Shown one piece after another: positions 45,901 to 54,845 of a DNA stretch of 64,000 bases. The notes beneath the pieces are model-generated. The model saw nothing but the letters and a program-made list of their open reading frames with translations. It was not told the DNA's origin and did not search any database. Position 1 is the stretch's first letter; each line of letters opens with the position of its first letter. The translations under genes were made by a program, and so were the position numbers. The DNA is from Roridomyces roridus (lineage: Eukaryota; Basidiomycota; Agaricomycetes; Agaricales; Mycenaceae). Location of the stretch: assembly GCA_029378245.1 (NCBI GenBank), contig JARKIF010000005.1, positions 1,612,001 to 1,676,000 of the forward strand. Direction: 5' to 3'.

Positions 45901-46281
45901 AGGCGCTACCTCCTCTTTCGAGGATTGAGCCTCCACGGCATCGCCGCCCTTTTTCTTCTCACTATTTTTATCACTGGTTTGGGTTCCAGGGGCCTTTTTA
46001 AAAGCGCTCCAGCGCTTGTTCTCTGCATCCATGCGTTGATTTTTTAAATTACGTTTTCGATTCTGGTTCTCCAAGATACGTATTTTTTGTGGCTTTTGTA
46101 CTTCGCCTACAAGAAATTCTTGTATACTACGTTGTAGGCTAGTTTTTTCTACATAATTTACAGGTACACTATTTTGCACATTGTTCGTGCTGTCCGTAAC
46201 CGCCTCTAGCGGTGTAAACTGTCCATGGATAATAGATACAGGAGGGCACACCGGTTCGGCCTTGACCGGGCGCCCTAACAA
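42847..46281 (-). CDS. pol: Pol polyprotein of chromovirus copy 2, frameshifted in integrase
   Basis: 1,144 codons: protease (LLDNGCTTTC), RT with VIVYLDDIFIYT, RNase H (LEADASDGAVGAVL) and integrase (HHCC and D,D,E residues present, SDRDPRY and ERMNQE). After LAEFCYNDKASS an extra base near 42977, compared with copy 1, shifts the frame and gives about 45 unrelated residues to a stop at 42847. The RT and integrase cores are complete, but the chromodomain would be lost. Translation enters by -1 frameshift at 46281-46287. Confidence 0.93.
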   Translation of the reverse strand: MLGRPVKAEPVCPPVSIIHGQFTPLEAVTDSTNNVQNSVPVNYVEKTSLQRSIQEFLVGEVQKPQKIRILENQNRKRNLKNQRMDAENKRWSAFKKAPGTQTSDKNSEKKKGGDAVEAQSSKEEVAPKHTRVPFGLRKKEATQWLARRAMGETEQRLAQELREFQRQRVHHEMLVAVQLEALDTGKTRSIRALLDNGCTTTCMDRDYAKAEGFELKKLDMPIVARNADGTENTKGKITHYVEMIMSIGPHVERQKFLITGLGKARVFIGYDWLFKHNPEINWRDQTMKFSRCPAECGMTGLESGKGVTREEAVEEGESILLVDFAPVVELRSKATQAQQMAEQASAEKEKLTEDKIPEQYREYVKVFAKESFDSLPEKRPWDHVIELKPGSKAVDCKIYPLSLGEQEKLNEFLEENLKSGRIRPSKSPMASAFFFIKKKDGSLRPVQDYRKLNEMTVKNKYLLPLISELVNKLRGARFFSKLDIRWGYNNVRIKEGDEWKAAFRTNRGLFEPLVMFFGLTNSPATFQTMMNDILRDLINEGHVIVYLDDIFIYTDSLEEHRRIVSRVLETLEKNKLFLKPEKCEFEKTEIEYLGVIISHNSMRMDPVKIKGIMEWPMPKNVKQVQAFLGFVNFYQRFVRGFADIARPLTRLTGKVAWSWGPEQEKAINQLKERIAEDVILALPTDDGEYRLEADASDGAVGAVLSQLQEGSWRPVAFMSHGMSDTERNYEIYDKEMLAIMLALDEWRQFLLGARHTFEVLTDHKNLQYFKKPQKINRRQARWIIELSQYDFSLRHRPGALNKQADLLSRRADHDQGKEDNQEIVLLKPEYFRAQEITLEGIEKDLLEEIRAERKRDGSVRSALLKKLPRWEEEDGIVYYNGLIYVPHNTELRNKIIGLHHDPAIVGHPGGNRTQELVERNYWWPKLGNNVSEYVKSCEACQRSRVLRHKQGKLNPHKIAEGPWQIISMDLIGPLPISNGHNAIQVWVDTFSKMIHVEPTTMEITAEGVARLTRDRVIRYHGVPRKIISDRDPRYVGGFMRELNKILGIEMNPSTAHHPITDGQTERMNQEIEKYLRIFINYHQTDWAEWLSLAEFCYNDKASSGNKGLAVLFKYRLSPLERDRERRGDEERGSQRVRQENEKDL

Positions 46282-47378
46282 AAACCCTTCTCACGGAGGA
46301 TGGCGGCCAACGCCTGCAAGTCCTCCTGAGAATAATCATCGGTCTTGATCGACCGGATATTAAACTTCTTCTTGGGAGGCTCCGGGCACTCCCGCTTCAT
46401 GTGGCCCTCCTTGCCACAGTTGTAACACTTGAACGCGGCCTGCCGCGTTCGATCGATGTCCATCGGCGCCGGGTTTCCAGGAGTGACCCGGGTGGCCAGA
46501 TGGGGGGCTGTCCCCTGGGGCCTTGGCGGCGGCACCAGTGCCATGGCCTTGGGGAATTTGGGCGGCGGCGGCTGCTGTGCCGGCGTCCAAAACATCCCAC
46601 CTCCCGCTCCCAGCGAGAGTTGATGAGCTTCCCGCGCTCAATGATGCCGTTGATGGTCATCAACCGGCTTTTCAATCCCGAGTAGGTTCCCGGGATTGCA
46701 ATGCCACCAGCATAAAGCTGTTTGCGTACCTGGTCCGAGACCAGGATTTCCAGCGCCTGACACAGGAACGTGTCATGGAGCTCGTTTCCGGGCGCGTAGC
46801 CCGCCTGCTCAGCGTTCAGCTCGAACGACTGAAGGAAGTCGGCCAGGGTGGAATTTCCCTGCCGAGTGTTCATCAGGCGCAACAGCACCGTCTCCTTAAC
46901 GTTCTGATCCGCGAACGTCGACTCCAACTCCGTCATAAACTCCTCGAAGGAGGGACGGGGCTGATGAAGGCGAAGGTGCTTCGCCTTCCAGTTCCGTGAC
47001 CAGTTGGCGGCTGGACATGGAGAACTCTTCTCGTCGCCCAGCAACGAGAGCACGGAAGAAAATACGTCTATGATCCGTATTGAAATCGTGTTCGTATGCC
47101 ACGAGGTAGGTCGTGACACTGTCGATCCAAGTTTCCCACTTGGATTTGTCATTGCCGTCAAACGGCGGGGGAAGCCGGGCCAGCGTCATCCTTGCTGGTG
47201 CCGGGCGTGGGGGAAGGGCCTGAAGTAACTCAGTCAGGCCATGCTGGGCGGGGATGGAGTCGGGTCGGGTAGGAAGAGGGCGAGGGGGAGAGCGGGTAGG
47301 AGGGCGGGATGGGTAAATTTGGGGAGGATAGACCGCCTGAGGCTGGTCATAGTGGATGGGGCTGCCGTGATGGGACAT
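46275..47378 (-). pseudogene. gag: Gag of chromovirus copy 2, two frameshifts
   Basis: Starts at ATG 47378 (MSHHGSPIHY). The frame is continuous through the proline-rich part and TLARLPPPFDGNDKSKWETW, where copy 1 is broken. An extra base near 47055 and a missing base near 46612, against copy 1, place the middle and the zinc-knuckle part (CYNCGKEGHMKREC) in other frames (ORFs 46397-47161 and 46275-46595). No single Gag with both N-terminus and zinc knuckle can be read. Confidence 0.9.
46281..46287 (-). promoter_or_regulatory. -1 ribosomal frameshift heptamer, copy 2
   Basis: GGGTTTT in gag frame G GGT TTT, followed by TGT TAG. Same position as in copy 1, although the neighbouring codon has changed from TGC to TGT, which argues that the heptamer itself is kept. 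Confidence 0.75.
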
Positions 47379-47868
47379 GGCAGGGGCGGCGGTATGGAAG
47401 GTGTGGTGGGTGGTGGCGGAAGCGGCCAAGAGTTGGTCCGCTACGGAACGTGCTTCACGGCTAGAGGTGCCGGAAGAGGAGGATGATGGTGCGCGAAACG
47501 CCGTCGCGGCTTGGGTAGGAGCGGCACGAAGCCGGTGGTGGGTTTCTCGGTCGTAACGCTTGCCGATAGAACAGACCCGGGCCTTCTATGACTCTCCCGG
47601 TATCTGCGCGAGGGTACTCTCCGAAGATTGCCACCCGAACGCCAACGTCTGCTATTGTGCGGGGACGGACTCAACGTTTCCCGTTGCACAGCGACTGTCT
47701 ATCAAAATAGTTCGACCAGAGATTGGCGCTTGTTTAACGTCAGCGATTTAACGACGTGGCGCTTGAGGTATGAGTGGATCTTCAATTACGAGAGTCCAAG
47801 TAGTAGGGGGGGGACGCCGAAGCGTATGGAAAGGATATGTCGGAGGGGAGGTAAGAGTGGTATGAGGG

Positions 47869-47880
47869 TAGACTTTTATT
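47869..47880 (-). promoter_or_regulatory. Self-complementary primer-binding site, copy 2
   Basis: One base inside the 5' LTR. On the minus (RNA-sense) strand it reads AATAAAAGTCTA, complementary to the RNA-sense TAGACTTTTATT at 47970-47981 in the LTR. That segment lies about 40 nt after a TATAAAA box (48016-48022), so it should be close to the RNA 5' end. Confidence 0.75.
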
Positions 47881-47881
47881 A

Positions 47882-48356
47882 TGTCACGACAAGACTTGTT
47901 TCACGCGTCCAACAGCGGTAAGATGCTGCGGATTGGGTAGTGCGCTACTAAAGCTCGTAAAATGAACTGAATAAAAGTCTAGGAGAAGGTACAGAATACG
48001 ACGACTAGCTACTGCTTTTATACTACAAGGAATAAATCTACGATGCTACACTAATTGTCCTGGTGTCCAACATGCGCTATTGTCTCGCGCCTTTGTCGTC
48101 TCCTATTGTCGTGTCTCCACCGTGTCCTTCATAGAAGCCTGTCATGATCGGACAGTTCACTAATCGGAAACTCCTTCCCACATCCATGCTGTCGTTCATA
48201 AATATGAAACTATCCCACGTCTTTAAATAATGTCTTCCTCGGCTTCTTCCTCAATCCGATCGAGACGGGGTTCCCAGGACTTTAACGCTGTACGGCGCCA
48301 ATGCTTATCTGGTTTATTTGGCGTTGTCACGTGCGCAAATAGATCAGCGCGTGACA
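47882..48356 (-). repeat. 5' LTR of chromovirus copy 2
   Basis: 475 bp, same sequence as 41707-42181 by eye. Contains the RNA polymerase II-type TATAAAA box at 48016-48022 on the minus strand. Confidence 0.96.
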
Positions 48357-49219
48357 AAGACGCACTCAATAAACCGTCGCCAAGAAACTGGGTCGGTATG
48401 GTCTTTGAATTGTTGTTGGGGGAAGTTTTTGAAGAGTAGATTGGTGAGAACGGCACGTCCTTTCTCGCCATAGCTAAAAGGGGCAGATTTGAGACTGAAT
48501 GGACAACAAATAATTTATTGACGCACTATCCAACCCAGTAGTCTCTTACAGCACTCATTTCCGGCCCAATCTCAAATGCTTTGGACACGCCTCCAGCCGC
48601 AAGGATTCGCTTGAGCAAAAGCTGCCAAAATCGACACCGGGCTCTTGCACCTTCAGGAGTACTGGAGGTGTCCAACAGGATAGCTTTGAGATGTGGCAGA
48701 AATTCTTCCACCCGACCGTGCAACGCCAACCAGTTGATGCTTTGTGGGTATCCACGAGAGAGAGCATTGGGAAGGACCTCTGCCTCCAAATGATGCAAGC
48801 GGCAAAGCCTTGCCACCGCATCCGAGGAGGGACTCAGAGCAGTACTACTAAGCAGTTGAGAGAGCTTGGCCGTAGGGTGTGGCGGTAGAGGCTGGTCGCA
48901 GTACAGACACACAGGCACATCTGACTCGGAGGACGCGGGGGGAGATGGGGAGGTAAGCTCCCTAGGAGATTGTAAGAGGAGAGATGCAGGACAATTTTAA
49001 ATCTCACCCCATGTCCGAGTCATAAAATTTGGATAGCGAAGAAGTTGGTGTGCCCCCGGTTGGGCTGGGTGGTGGCATGGGGAACGGGGCGTATTTAACA
49101 GAGGTGGTGGGATGGGGAGTGGGATTGTATGGATAAAATCCTGCTGGGGAGCCTTTATTTTTAGCCTTCTTGACGATATCTTTGGGCATGGAAGACGAGC
49201 GATGGAATGTCAAAGTCAT

Positions 49220-50339
49220 TTCCGAGTGGTGGTGACTGGCCAGTGAGATTGAGCAGTTGGTCGCATCATGAATACATTGCTCAACATGAAAATCATCGGC
49301 ATGTTGGTGCAGAGGTTATCAGGTCGTCTGCAAGAGTATTGATCAATTGAATGTTGTGTGTGTGTTCAACTCTTATTGTTGATTTTACTTTTTCACTGTC
49401 TTGATTGCTTGATTGATCTGACAAGTCCTCATCAAATCAATATCTGCTTTCAGATCATGATATGACATCAGTAGCTATATAGTACCAAGACATCACTTGG
49501 CATTCTTTGAGTCTCCTTGCTTCCTACCACCACCGCTCCTGGCTGCGCCTCAGGGCAAAGCCCTATCTGTTGCAATGGTTTTGGGTGTGAGCTACCACAC
49601 CTGGAGCCAGGGGGACCATACACTTGGTGGCATCTCGTGTCGTCCCTTGCACTGGTAGAGTACGGGATAACGAACGTGTTCGGGCCATTGGGCTCCTTCC
49701 TTGGGTTGAGGCGCGGTTGGTGCTGCACTTCCCATTAACAAGGAATGGCCTATCTCTTTGGGTGGGGGGAACGTCTCACGATTACCTCCGCAGATTTGCT
49801 CTACCAAGGGTGTCTGCTTTAGCCACATTGTTACTTGTCTTGTCTTCGAGCCGCAGTCTGGCTGGTTTCTCTGTTTTTTCCCCCTCTAGCTTGCAGCAGA
49901 GCGTCTGTCGCATAGATCTTGCTTGGTGCGTAGCTGCGACCAGACCTTGTTTTCGTGCGGTTAGACTAATAATTGTTATCAGTTGCCAAACTGTGGGCCG
50001 GGGACTCCCTTGAGGTTTTTCCAGTTTATGCAATTCACTTCTCTGATTTTTGTTAACCCCAAACCCTTTAGATAATTTCCATCAACACACCTCAGTTATG
50101 CGTTTTGTGTGATCTCATTTTCGTTAACGATGTCGTGTCAACCCTGGGTAGATCACGATGGTCCTCGCTTTCCCCCCCTTTTGGCCTATCTTGTACGTTT
50201 TGTTCTCTTGCATGATTTGTTTGAAAAGTAGTCTCTCAGCCTTTTTATCTTGCTCAAGTCCTGTCGCCCGGTTGTATACAAATACTGGCCAACCCTCACA
50301 CGCTCTTCCCTGTCTTGCAGTTCGTCCACTGACCTCTAG
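49220..50339. other. No gene recognised
   Basis: Upstream of the RTC4-like gene. Short ORFs in all frames; none shows known motifs. Could hold the other end of a DNA transposon carrying the KDZ and RTC4-like genes. Confidence 0.4.
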
Positions 50340-50660
50340 GTTCATAGCCTCTTTTAAACTGATTTTTGTGTACAGAGATCTGTTCACAGGCATCCCTGTA
50401 TGTCTTTCCCTTGATGGCAAGCCTTTCAACAAGTCTCTTTGGGCGATTACGTTGATGTTCTTTGAAATGGTTTTTCTTTACTGAAATCCGTTCACAGGCA
50501 TTCTTTAACGTCTTTCCCTTGATGGCAACCCTTTCAACAACTGTCTTAAGGTGATTATGTTCATGTTCTTCTTTGAACTGGTTTTCCTTTACTGAAATCA
50601 ATTGACAGGCATCCCTTTACCTCTTTTCCTTGATTGCGATCCTTTCATAATGACCTCTCC
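50340..50660 (-). repeat. Degenerate 108-110-bp tandem repeat coding a 36-residue unit
   Basis: Three copies are marked by GTTCACAGGCAT-like words at about 50382, 50490 and 50600. On the minus strand they translate as units like VERLAIKGKTYRDACEQISV followed by a KN-FK stretch. A stop codon interrupts the most upstream unit, so this looks like the remains of a gene with 36-residue repeats, not a live gene. Confidence 0.55.
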
Positions 50661-50801
50661 TTGACTGAATTTTTTCCTCTGCCTGGGTACGCCGAGTCCG
50701 TGGTCGGTCATCAAATTTCTTGCTCCGTGAGTTCACCATTCCTTTCGCTTTGCTGCTTATTGATGATGGCCATATATTGCTGACTAGGTTGCTCTACGCT
50801 C

Positions 50802-50898
50802 ACGCATTTCTGTGACAGCGCAAGAGGAAAACCACAGCAGTGCATTTTGCTAGCATGCACTGGTGTGATTTTCCTCTCGCGCTGTGGCAGTAATGCGT
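50802..50898. mobile_element. 97-bp hairpin MITE
   Basis: Almost the entire segment is one inverted repeat: ACGCATTTCTGTGACAGCGC at the left and GCGCTGTGGCAGTAATGCGT at the right, continuing inward through GAGGAAAAC/ATTTTCCTC to a short loop around TGCTAGCA. No clear target duplication found. Confidence 0.65.
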
Positions 50899-51034
50899 TC
50901 CTGGGCTCCCCTCAAGATAGAGTAATCAACTTGTGTAGTTAGTATGAACGTAGCAGTGGGACAAGTCGTTTTCTATTATTCTATTCAATAATCACAAGAC
51001 TAGCCCCAGAGTGTGGTGTAACACTTCCCTCCAT

Positions 51035-51115
51035 GTAGTTGTGATAGCTCAGTTGTTTGGAACTCTCCTTGAATTCTCCGCAGAATGAAGCTCTTGAGTT
51101 CAACCCTCTCTCATG
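51035..51115 (+). repeat. tRNA-derived SINE-like element
   Basis: A-box-like TAGCTCAGTTGTTTGG and B-box-like GAGTTCAACCCTC about 45 bp apart. No acceptor stem. Confidence 0.5.
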
Positions 51116-51659
51116 TCATTTTTATTATACCCGTTTTATCCGCCGTTGCATTCCCTCCTCTCTTTGGCTCTTACTTCTTGGTGCCGCAGGTGCTGACATT
51201 CCACTTGGCGGCCGTAATGAAACGAACATTGTCGTGGTTTCTGGTGGTTTCTGGTCTCTGTCAAAGTTTGTCTCGTGTGCGCATCATGTGACCCTTCGGC
51301 GTCTTGTCCGATAACCACCTTCGACTCCCCGCCTCTGGATGCCACTCACCTCCCAGCTGGACAACAACACATCCAGTGGATTTTATGGGCATACAACAGC
51401 CTGACGGCAATGTCACGGCAACGGCTACGTGGCAGGACATTACCCTCTCCAGAATGGCCAGCTGCCTCTCCTCGTCTCAAACCCTATGCAGCAGTCCCAA
51501 ATACATCCCCTCCCTCATATTTCAAGAGTATGCCATGTTCTTTTCACAGTTGGCACTAGTGACGATGCTGGAGACATCGTGCAGGGTTCAAGTGCGTGCC
51601 TGACTCTCACCCGGAGAAAAAGACTAAAATCTTGGCCGTTCTTGGGTCAAATTGCTTCA
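51116..51659. other. No firm gene; possible decayed secreted-protein gene
   Basis: Open stretches in all three plus frames but no consistent exon chain. A hydrophobic run (HVIFIIPVLSAVAFPPLFG) follows an ATG that falls inside the SINE, so it is unlikely to be a genuine start. Confidence 0.35.
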
Positions 51660-52490
51660 TCCAACGGCCGGACACACACTTTCTGATGTCCTCTACACGC
51701 TCCCGCCGCCTGCCGGGCTCTTTGCCGCCGCCGTGCATCGCCACGCCCATCGGTGCGCCTCTCACCGGAAAACACCACTTATCTCTATGGTTTCCAGCTC
51801 GATTTCCGTCATCCAAGCTCCCAACACACTCTTTCAGACGCCCTCCACACGTCCCCGCCGCACGCCACGCTCTCCGTCACCGTGGCACATCGCCATCGCC
51901 GTCCGTGCGAATCCTACCACAAAAGACAATTTATTTTGGTCATTTCAAGCTCGATTTCCGTCATCCAACCTCCCAACACACTCTTTCAGATGTCCTCTAC
52001 ACACTCCCGCCGCACGCCACGCTCTCCGTCGCCGTGGCACATCACCATCGCCGTCTGGGCCAATCCCGCCACAAAACGACACTTATCTCTACGGTTTCCA
52101 GCTCGATTTCCGTCACCCACCTCCCAATACACACTCTCAGATGTCCTCCACACGCCCCCGCCGCATGCTACGCTCTCCGTCACCGTGGCACATCACCATT
52201 GCCGTTCGTGCCAATCCTACCACAAAAAACAATTTATTTACGTCATTTCCAGCTCAATTCCCTTCATCCAAGCTCCCATAATTCACTTTCGATGTCCCCC
52301 CACACGCACCCGGCGCCCGTGAAGCTCTCCTTTGCCATTGCGCGTCGCCGTCGCTGTCGGTGCACATTTCAGCACCAAACACAATTTATCTTGATCGTTT
52401 TCAGCTCGATTCCCTTCATCTAAGCTCCCACAATTCACTTTCAATCCCCGTCCACACACACCCGCCACCCACCAAGCTCTCTGTCGCAAT
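51660..52490. repeat. Minisatellite, about 152-bp unit, 5-6 copies
   Basis: The word GATGTCCTCTACAC or a variant recurs at about 51684, 51837, 51988, 52140, 52291 and 52443. Each unit also carries CTCTCCGTCACCGTGGCACATC and TTTCCAGCTCGATTTCCGTC variants. Copies diverge toward the right. The unit is not a multiple of three, so the long ORFs over it (up to 275 codons) simply reflect stop-poor sequence read in rotating frames. Confidence 0.85.
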
Positions 52491-52588
52491 CTGGTGTCGT
52501 GGTTATCTGCGAGCACAGGAGGCTTCGTTTATTCACAAATATTACATTGTATTCCTGTGCAGCAGCGTAACAAATGATCAAGTATTGC

Positions 52589-53714
52589 CTACAAATGTGC
52601 CCAGTCTCGTCCCTTTAGCACCTGCTCCAGGAGAGTACAATCCGTGAAGCATGTGAATACAAGCCGCCGTCCAGAACCAACAACGGTGGCACAGTGGGCC
52701 AACAGTCGTGTCTGCACCGCCATGGCTGCCCTGGGTGGAAAAGGGACTCTGACATCCAGCTGAGGAACACAGAAATCTGCCCCCGTATAATCCCCAACAC
52801 AAAAGACAATGGCATACTTTTGCATGCTGTCGTTCCAGTCAATATGCACTTTCTCGCTGGAACCTTCCTTGACAGCCATGGTGTAGAACAGCGGCCCAAA
52901 GTACATGGCGGGCCGGGCTGTGATTACCGACTGTAGGTAGCCCTGTACTTTTTCGTGGATACTATGGAACCATGAAAAGCATGGACCGTGAATGAAAGAA
53001 CAACGCACAGGTTTTGAACCCTTGTTTGCTCAGGGGCGTATTCTGCCATTAAGCGAATAAGGTGTGGTATGACCTCCTTCTTCACCAAAGCACCGAGCTT
53101 GTCCATTTTGCCGATTACTTTGCCCCGCTTGACAGGGTCACAGATCTGCTTTTGCAGTGTATCGGCGGTGTAATGGGGTGAAGAGGAGCTCAGGGCCCAC
53201 AAGCCTAGATGCAATGCCGGGGTGGACGAGCGCTGGACCTCCGCTGCCGGGAATTGGACGCCAGCCAAGCAGAGACGGTCCCAACGTCGGAACAGTTTTT
53301 GTGCAACCGTGACGGACACGGCTTCTGGCCACCGCATCAGCATGTACTTTGGGTTGCCGTCATTCTGCAAGGAAGCAAGTGTCTGTGTGGTGAATTCATC
53401 ATTACGCAAGAGCCACTGAGCCGTCTGCGAAGGACCAAACAACTTCCTTTGCTTGCGGGTGAGGTCTTGGGTGGAAAGTAGCAGGGTATGATTATGTGGG
53501 GCTGCCACAAGGGGTAGAGCAGTTGTCGTGCGCCACTTTTCAGTCACGGAAAAACCTGTGACAATGTGGCGACCTCTTTTGAACGGAGCAAATGTGGTGG
53601 GGAACGCCTTGGGTAAAACAATGGTGGCTACCCAATATAGGTTAGAATTTGCTGACAACAGGAGAGAATCCAATACTACGCACTGGTCATCTCTTTAACT
53701 TTAGCACGGCCCAT
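52589..53714 (-). CDS. TET/JBP-family 2-oxoglutarate Fe(II) dioxygenase
   Basis: Three exons (53684-53714, 53009-53627, 52589-52961) give 340 residues from MGRAKVKEMT, phases fitting. The C-terminal oxygenase fold shows the Fe(II) ligands HxD in EKVHIDWNDS and a distal His in LLAHCATVVGSGRRLVFTCF, whose RR would include the 2-oxoglutarate-binding Arg. Between them lies IVFCVGDYTGADFCVPQLDV, typical of Tet_JBP domains of basidiomycetes. In animals TET enzymes oxidise 5-methylcytosine; fungal members have been shown to act on methylated DNA. The N-terminal 200 residues are helical with no motif I know. Such genes are known to travel with KDZ transposons; a KDZ gene lies 11 kb away. Confidence 0.85.
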
Positions 53715-53933
53715 TTCTAAGCCCCCACCCTTCCCCAGATATTTCGCTTTTCTTGCAAGTTTACTAGCATCTGAATGAGAGCGATGGCCTGGTCGCTGGC
53801 GGCTGGGAATGGTAAGCCCAAGGAAGGTCTAAAAACAGATTCAACAAGCCTTTTTTTGGACACCGAGTCTTGTTTTCCCATGAATTGACGTTGACGTCGG
53901 TGAGAGAGAAATTGAATATGATCAGATCAATGT

Positions 53934-54845
53934 ATGAGTCATGCCAAGCCTACCTCTTTCTTCACCGCTATGCCAGACCCGGTGCTGGTTCTACCAACAG
54001 ATGTATCCCGCCAGATCCTTCTCCTGGCAATCCCTTCCCACCCGATACCTTGCCGCATTGAAGCCCCTAGGCTTTACCTCAGTATCAACAAGCAATGGAA
54101 ACGCTTTGCGCGGTCCGTCCCCGAGCTTTGGGTGGCTTGCCACTTGGAATTTCAGCCCAAGCCTCACAAGTGTCACTGTCCACACACAGTGCAATACAAT
54201 GTGGCACACATGAAGCAGTGGTTCAGGCGCTCCCAGGAACTACCACTTTATATCACGCTGTCTGGCTGCGTCCAGGATCTCTGGGCTATCAAGGCGGTTT
54301 GGGACTATGCCCAACGGATTCAGCGGCTGGACATCAGGACCTTCTCCGATATTCGTGAATGGGGTGAGCCGGAGTACTGGGACGAGCGTTCCGTCTTTGC
54401 CCTCACCGCCACCCTGCCTAATATCGCCTTGCCCATCCTCGAGCACCTCACCATCCGTGGCTCCTGGATAGCCCCAGCGACCTGGCCCTCCATTTCCCAT
54501 TTACTGCGACTCTGCCCTAATCTCCGAGAACTGCGGTTCCTTGAGGTCCATTTAGGGCCCGATGACGAGGATTGGCTCGGTTGGAGAGAGCGGCAAGAAT
54601 CCAGGATTGCGGTGCCGGGAGAGGGGGAGGAGGAGGAGTTGACCAAGATCGGTCTGCCTCACTTGAGGTGTTTGGAGGTGATGGACCCGGACGCGGGAAA
54701 TCGGGCTCAACTTATCCGGTACGTGCAAGATTGGATTCAAGCCCCTGTGGTCAGTGCTTTTACAGATTTAAAGTCCTTACTCGCTGCTCACCGCATCTCT
54801 GTTAGCGTCCCTTTCTTGGGGAGTCCGATCGTCGTCAAGGATTGA
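53934..54845 (+). CDS. F-box-like protein, basidiomycete family
   Basis: Single exon, 303 residues. An F-box-like N-terminus (LPTDVSRQILLLAIPSHPIP, then APRLYLSINKQWKRFARSVP, ELW) is followed by leucine-rich, irregular repeats (RIQRLDIRTF, LPILEHLTIRGSW, CPNLRELRFLEVHL, LPHLRCLEVMD). Such proteins usually serve as substrate adaptors of SCF ubiquitin ligases; agaric genomes carry hundreds. A second ATG at 53970 (MPDPVLVLPTDV) is an equally good start. It is divergent from the TET/JBP gene. Confidence 0.8.
   Translation: MSHAKPTSFFTAMPDPVLVLPTDVSRQILLLAIPSHPIPCRIEAPRLYLSINKQWKRFARSVPELWVACHLEFQPKPHKCHCPHTVQYNVAHMKQWFRRSQELPLYITLSGCVQDLWAIKAVWDYAQRIQRLDIRTFSDIREWGEPEYWDERSVFALTATLPNIALPILEHLTIRGSWIAPATWPSISHLLRLCPNLRELRFLEVHLGPDDEDWLGWRERQESRIAVPGEGEEEELTKIGLPHLRCLEVMDPDAGNRAQLIRYVQDWIQAPVVSAFTDLKSLLAAHRISVSVPFLGSPIVVKD

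Larger units (their letters stand above)
41707..48356 (-). mobile_element. Complete Ty3/gypsy chromovirus, copy 2 (6,650 bp)
   Basis: Two 475-bp LTRs (41707-42181 and 47882-48356) that I read as identical base for base. The ends TGTCACG..CGTGACA are perfect inverted repeats and the 5-bp target AAGAC is duplicated at 41702-41706 and 48357-48361. Order on the minus strand: 5' LTR, primer site, gag, pol (protease, RT, RNase H, integrase), chromodomain, polypurine tract (42184-42195), 3' LTR. Identical LTRs point to a very recent insertion, yet gag has two frameshifts and pol one compared with copy 1. Confidence 0.97.
41458..49219 (-). pseudogene. RTC4-like domain gene, disrupted by chromovirus copy 2
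   Basis: Exon 1 (49008-49219, MTLTFHRSSSMPKDIVKKAK) and exon 2 (48527-48961) are joined by a 46-bp intron; exon 3 begins at 48473 after a 53-bp intron. Exon 2 has the CLYCDQPLPPHPTAKL cysteine pair and LCRLHHLEAEVLPNALSRGY. The splice to exon 3 makes DYWVGYYGEKGRAVLTNLLF, the RTC4 GYYG-kG motif. Exon 3 is cut at 48357 by the retrotransposon and resumes at 41701 as VLVPEAALCLIHQDVGGSQD, ending in an acidic tail. Joining across the insert minus one AAGAC copy keeps frame exactly. RTC4 in yeast affects telomere capping; its biochemical role is unknown. Confidence 0.88.

Noticed and set aside
48223..48471. Minus-strand ORF running from host DNA into the 5' LTR
   Set aside because: Chance fusion of an out-of-frame RTC4 exon with the LTR copy of the pol tail; the real RTC4 frame is different.
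50340..50660. CRISPR-like array
   Set aside because: Repeats are contiguous, about 110 bp long and coding-like, with no short direct repeats separated by unique spacers; the organism is eukaryotic.
51596..52423. Long plus-strand ORFs (up to 275 codons) over the minisatellite
   Set aside because: They are open in all three frames because the 152-bp unit is stop-poor and not a multiple of three; no protein-like composition or exon structure.
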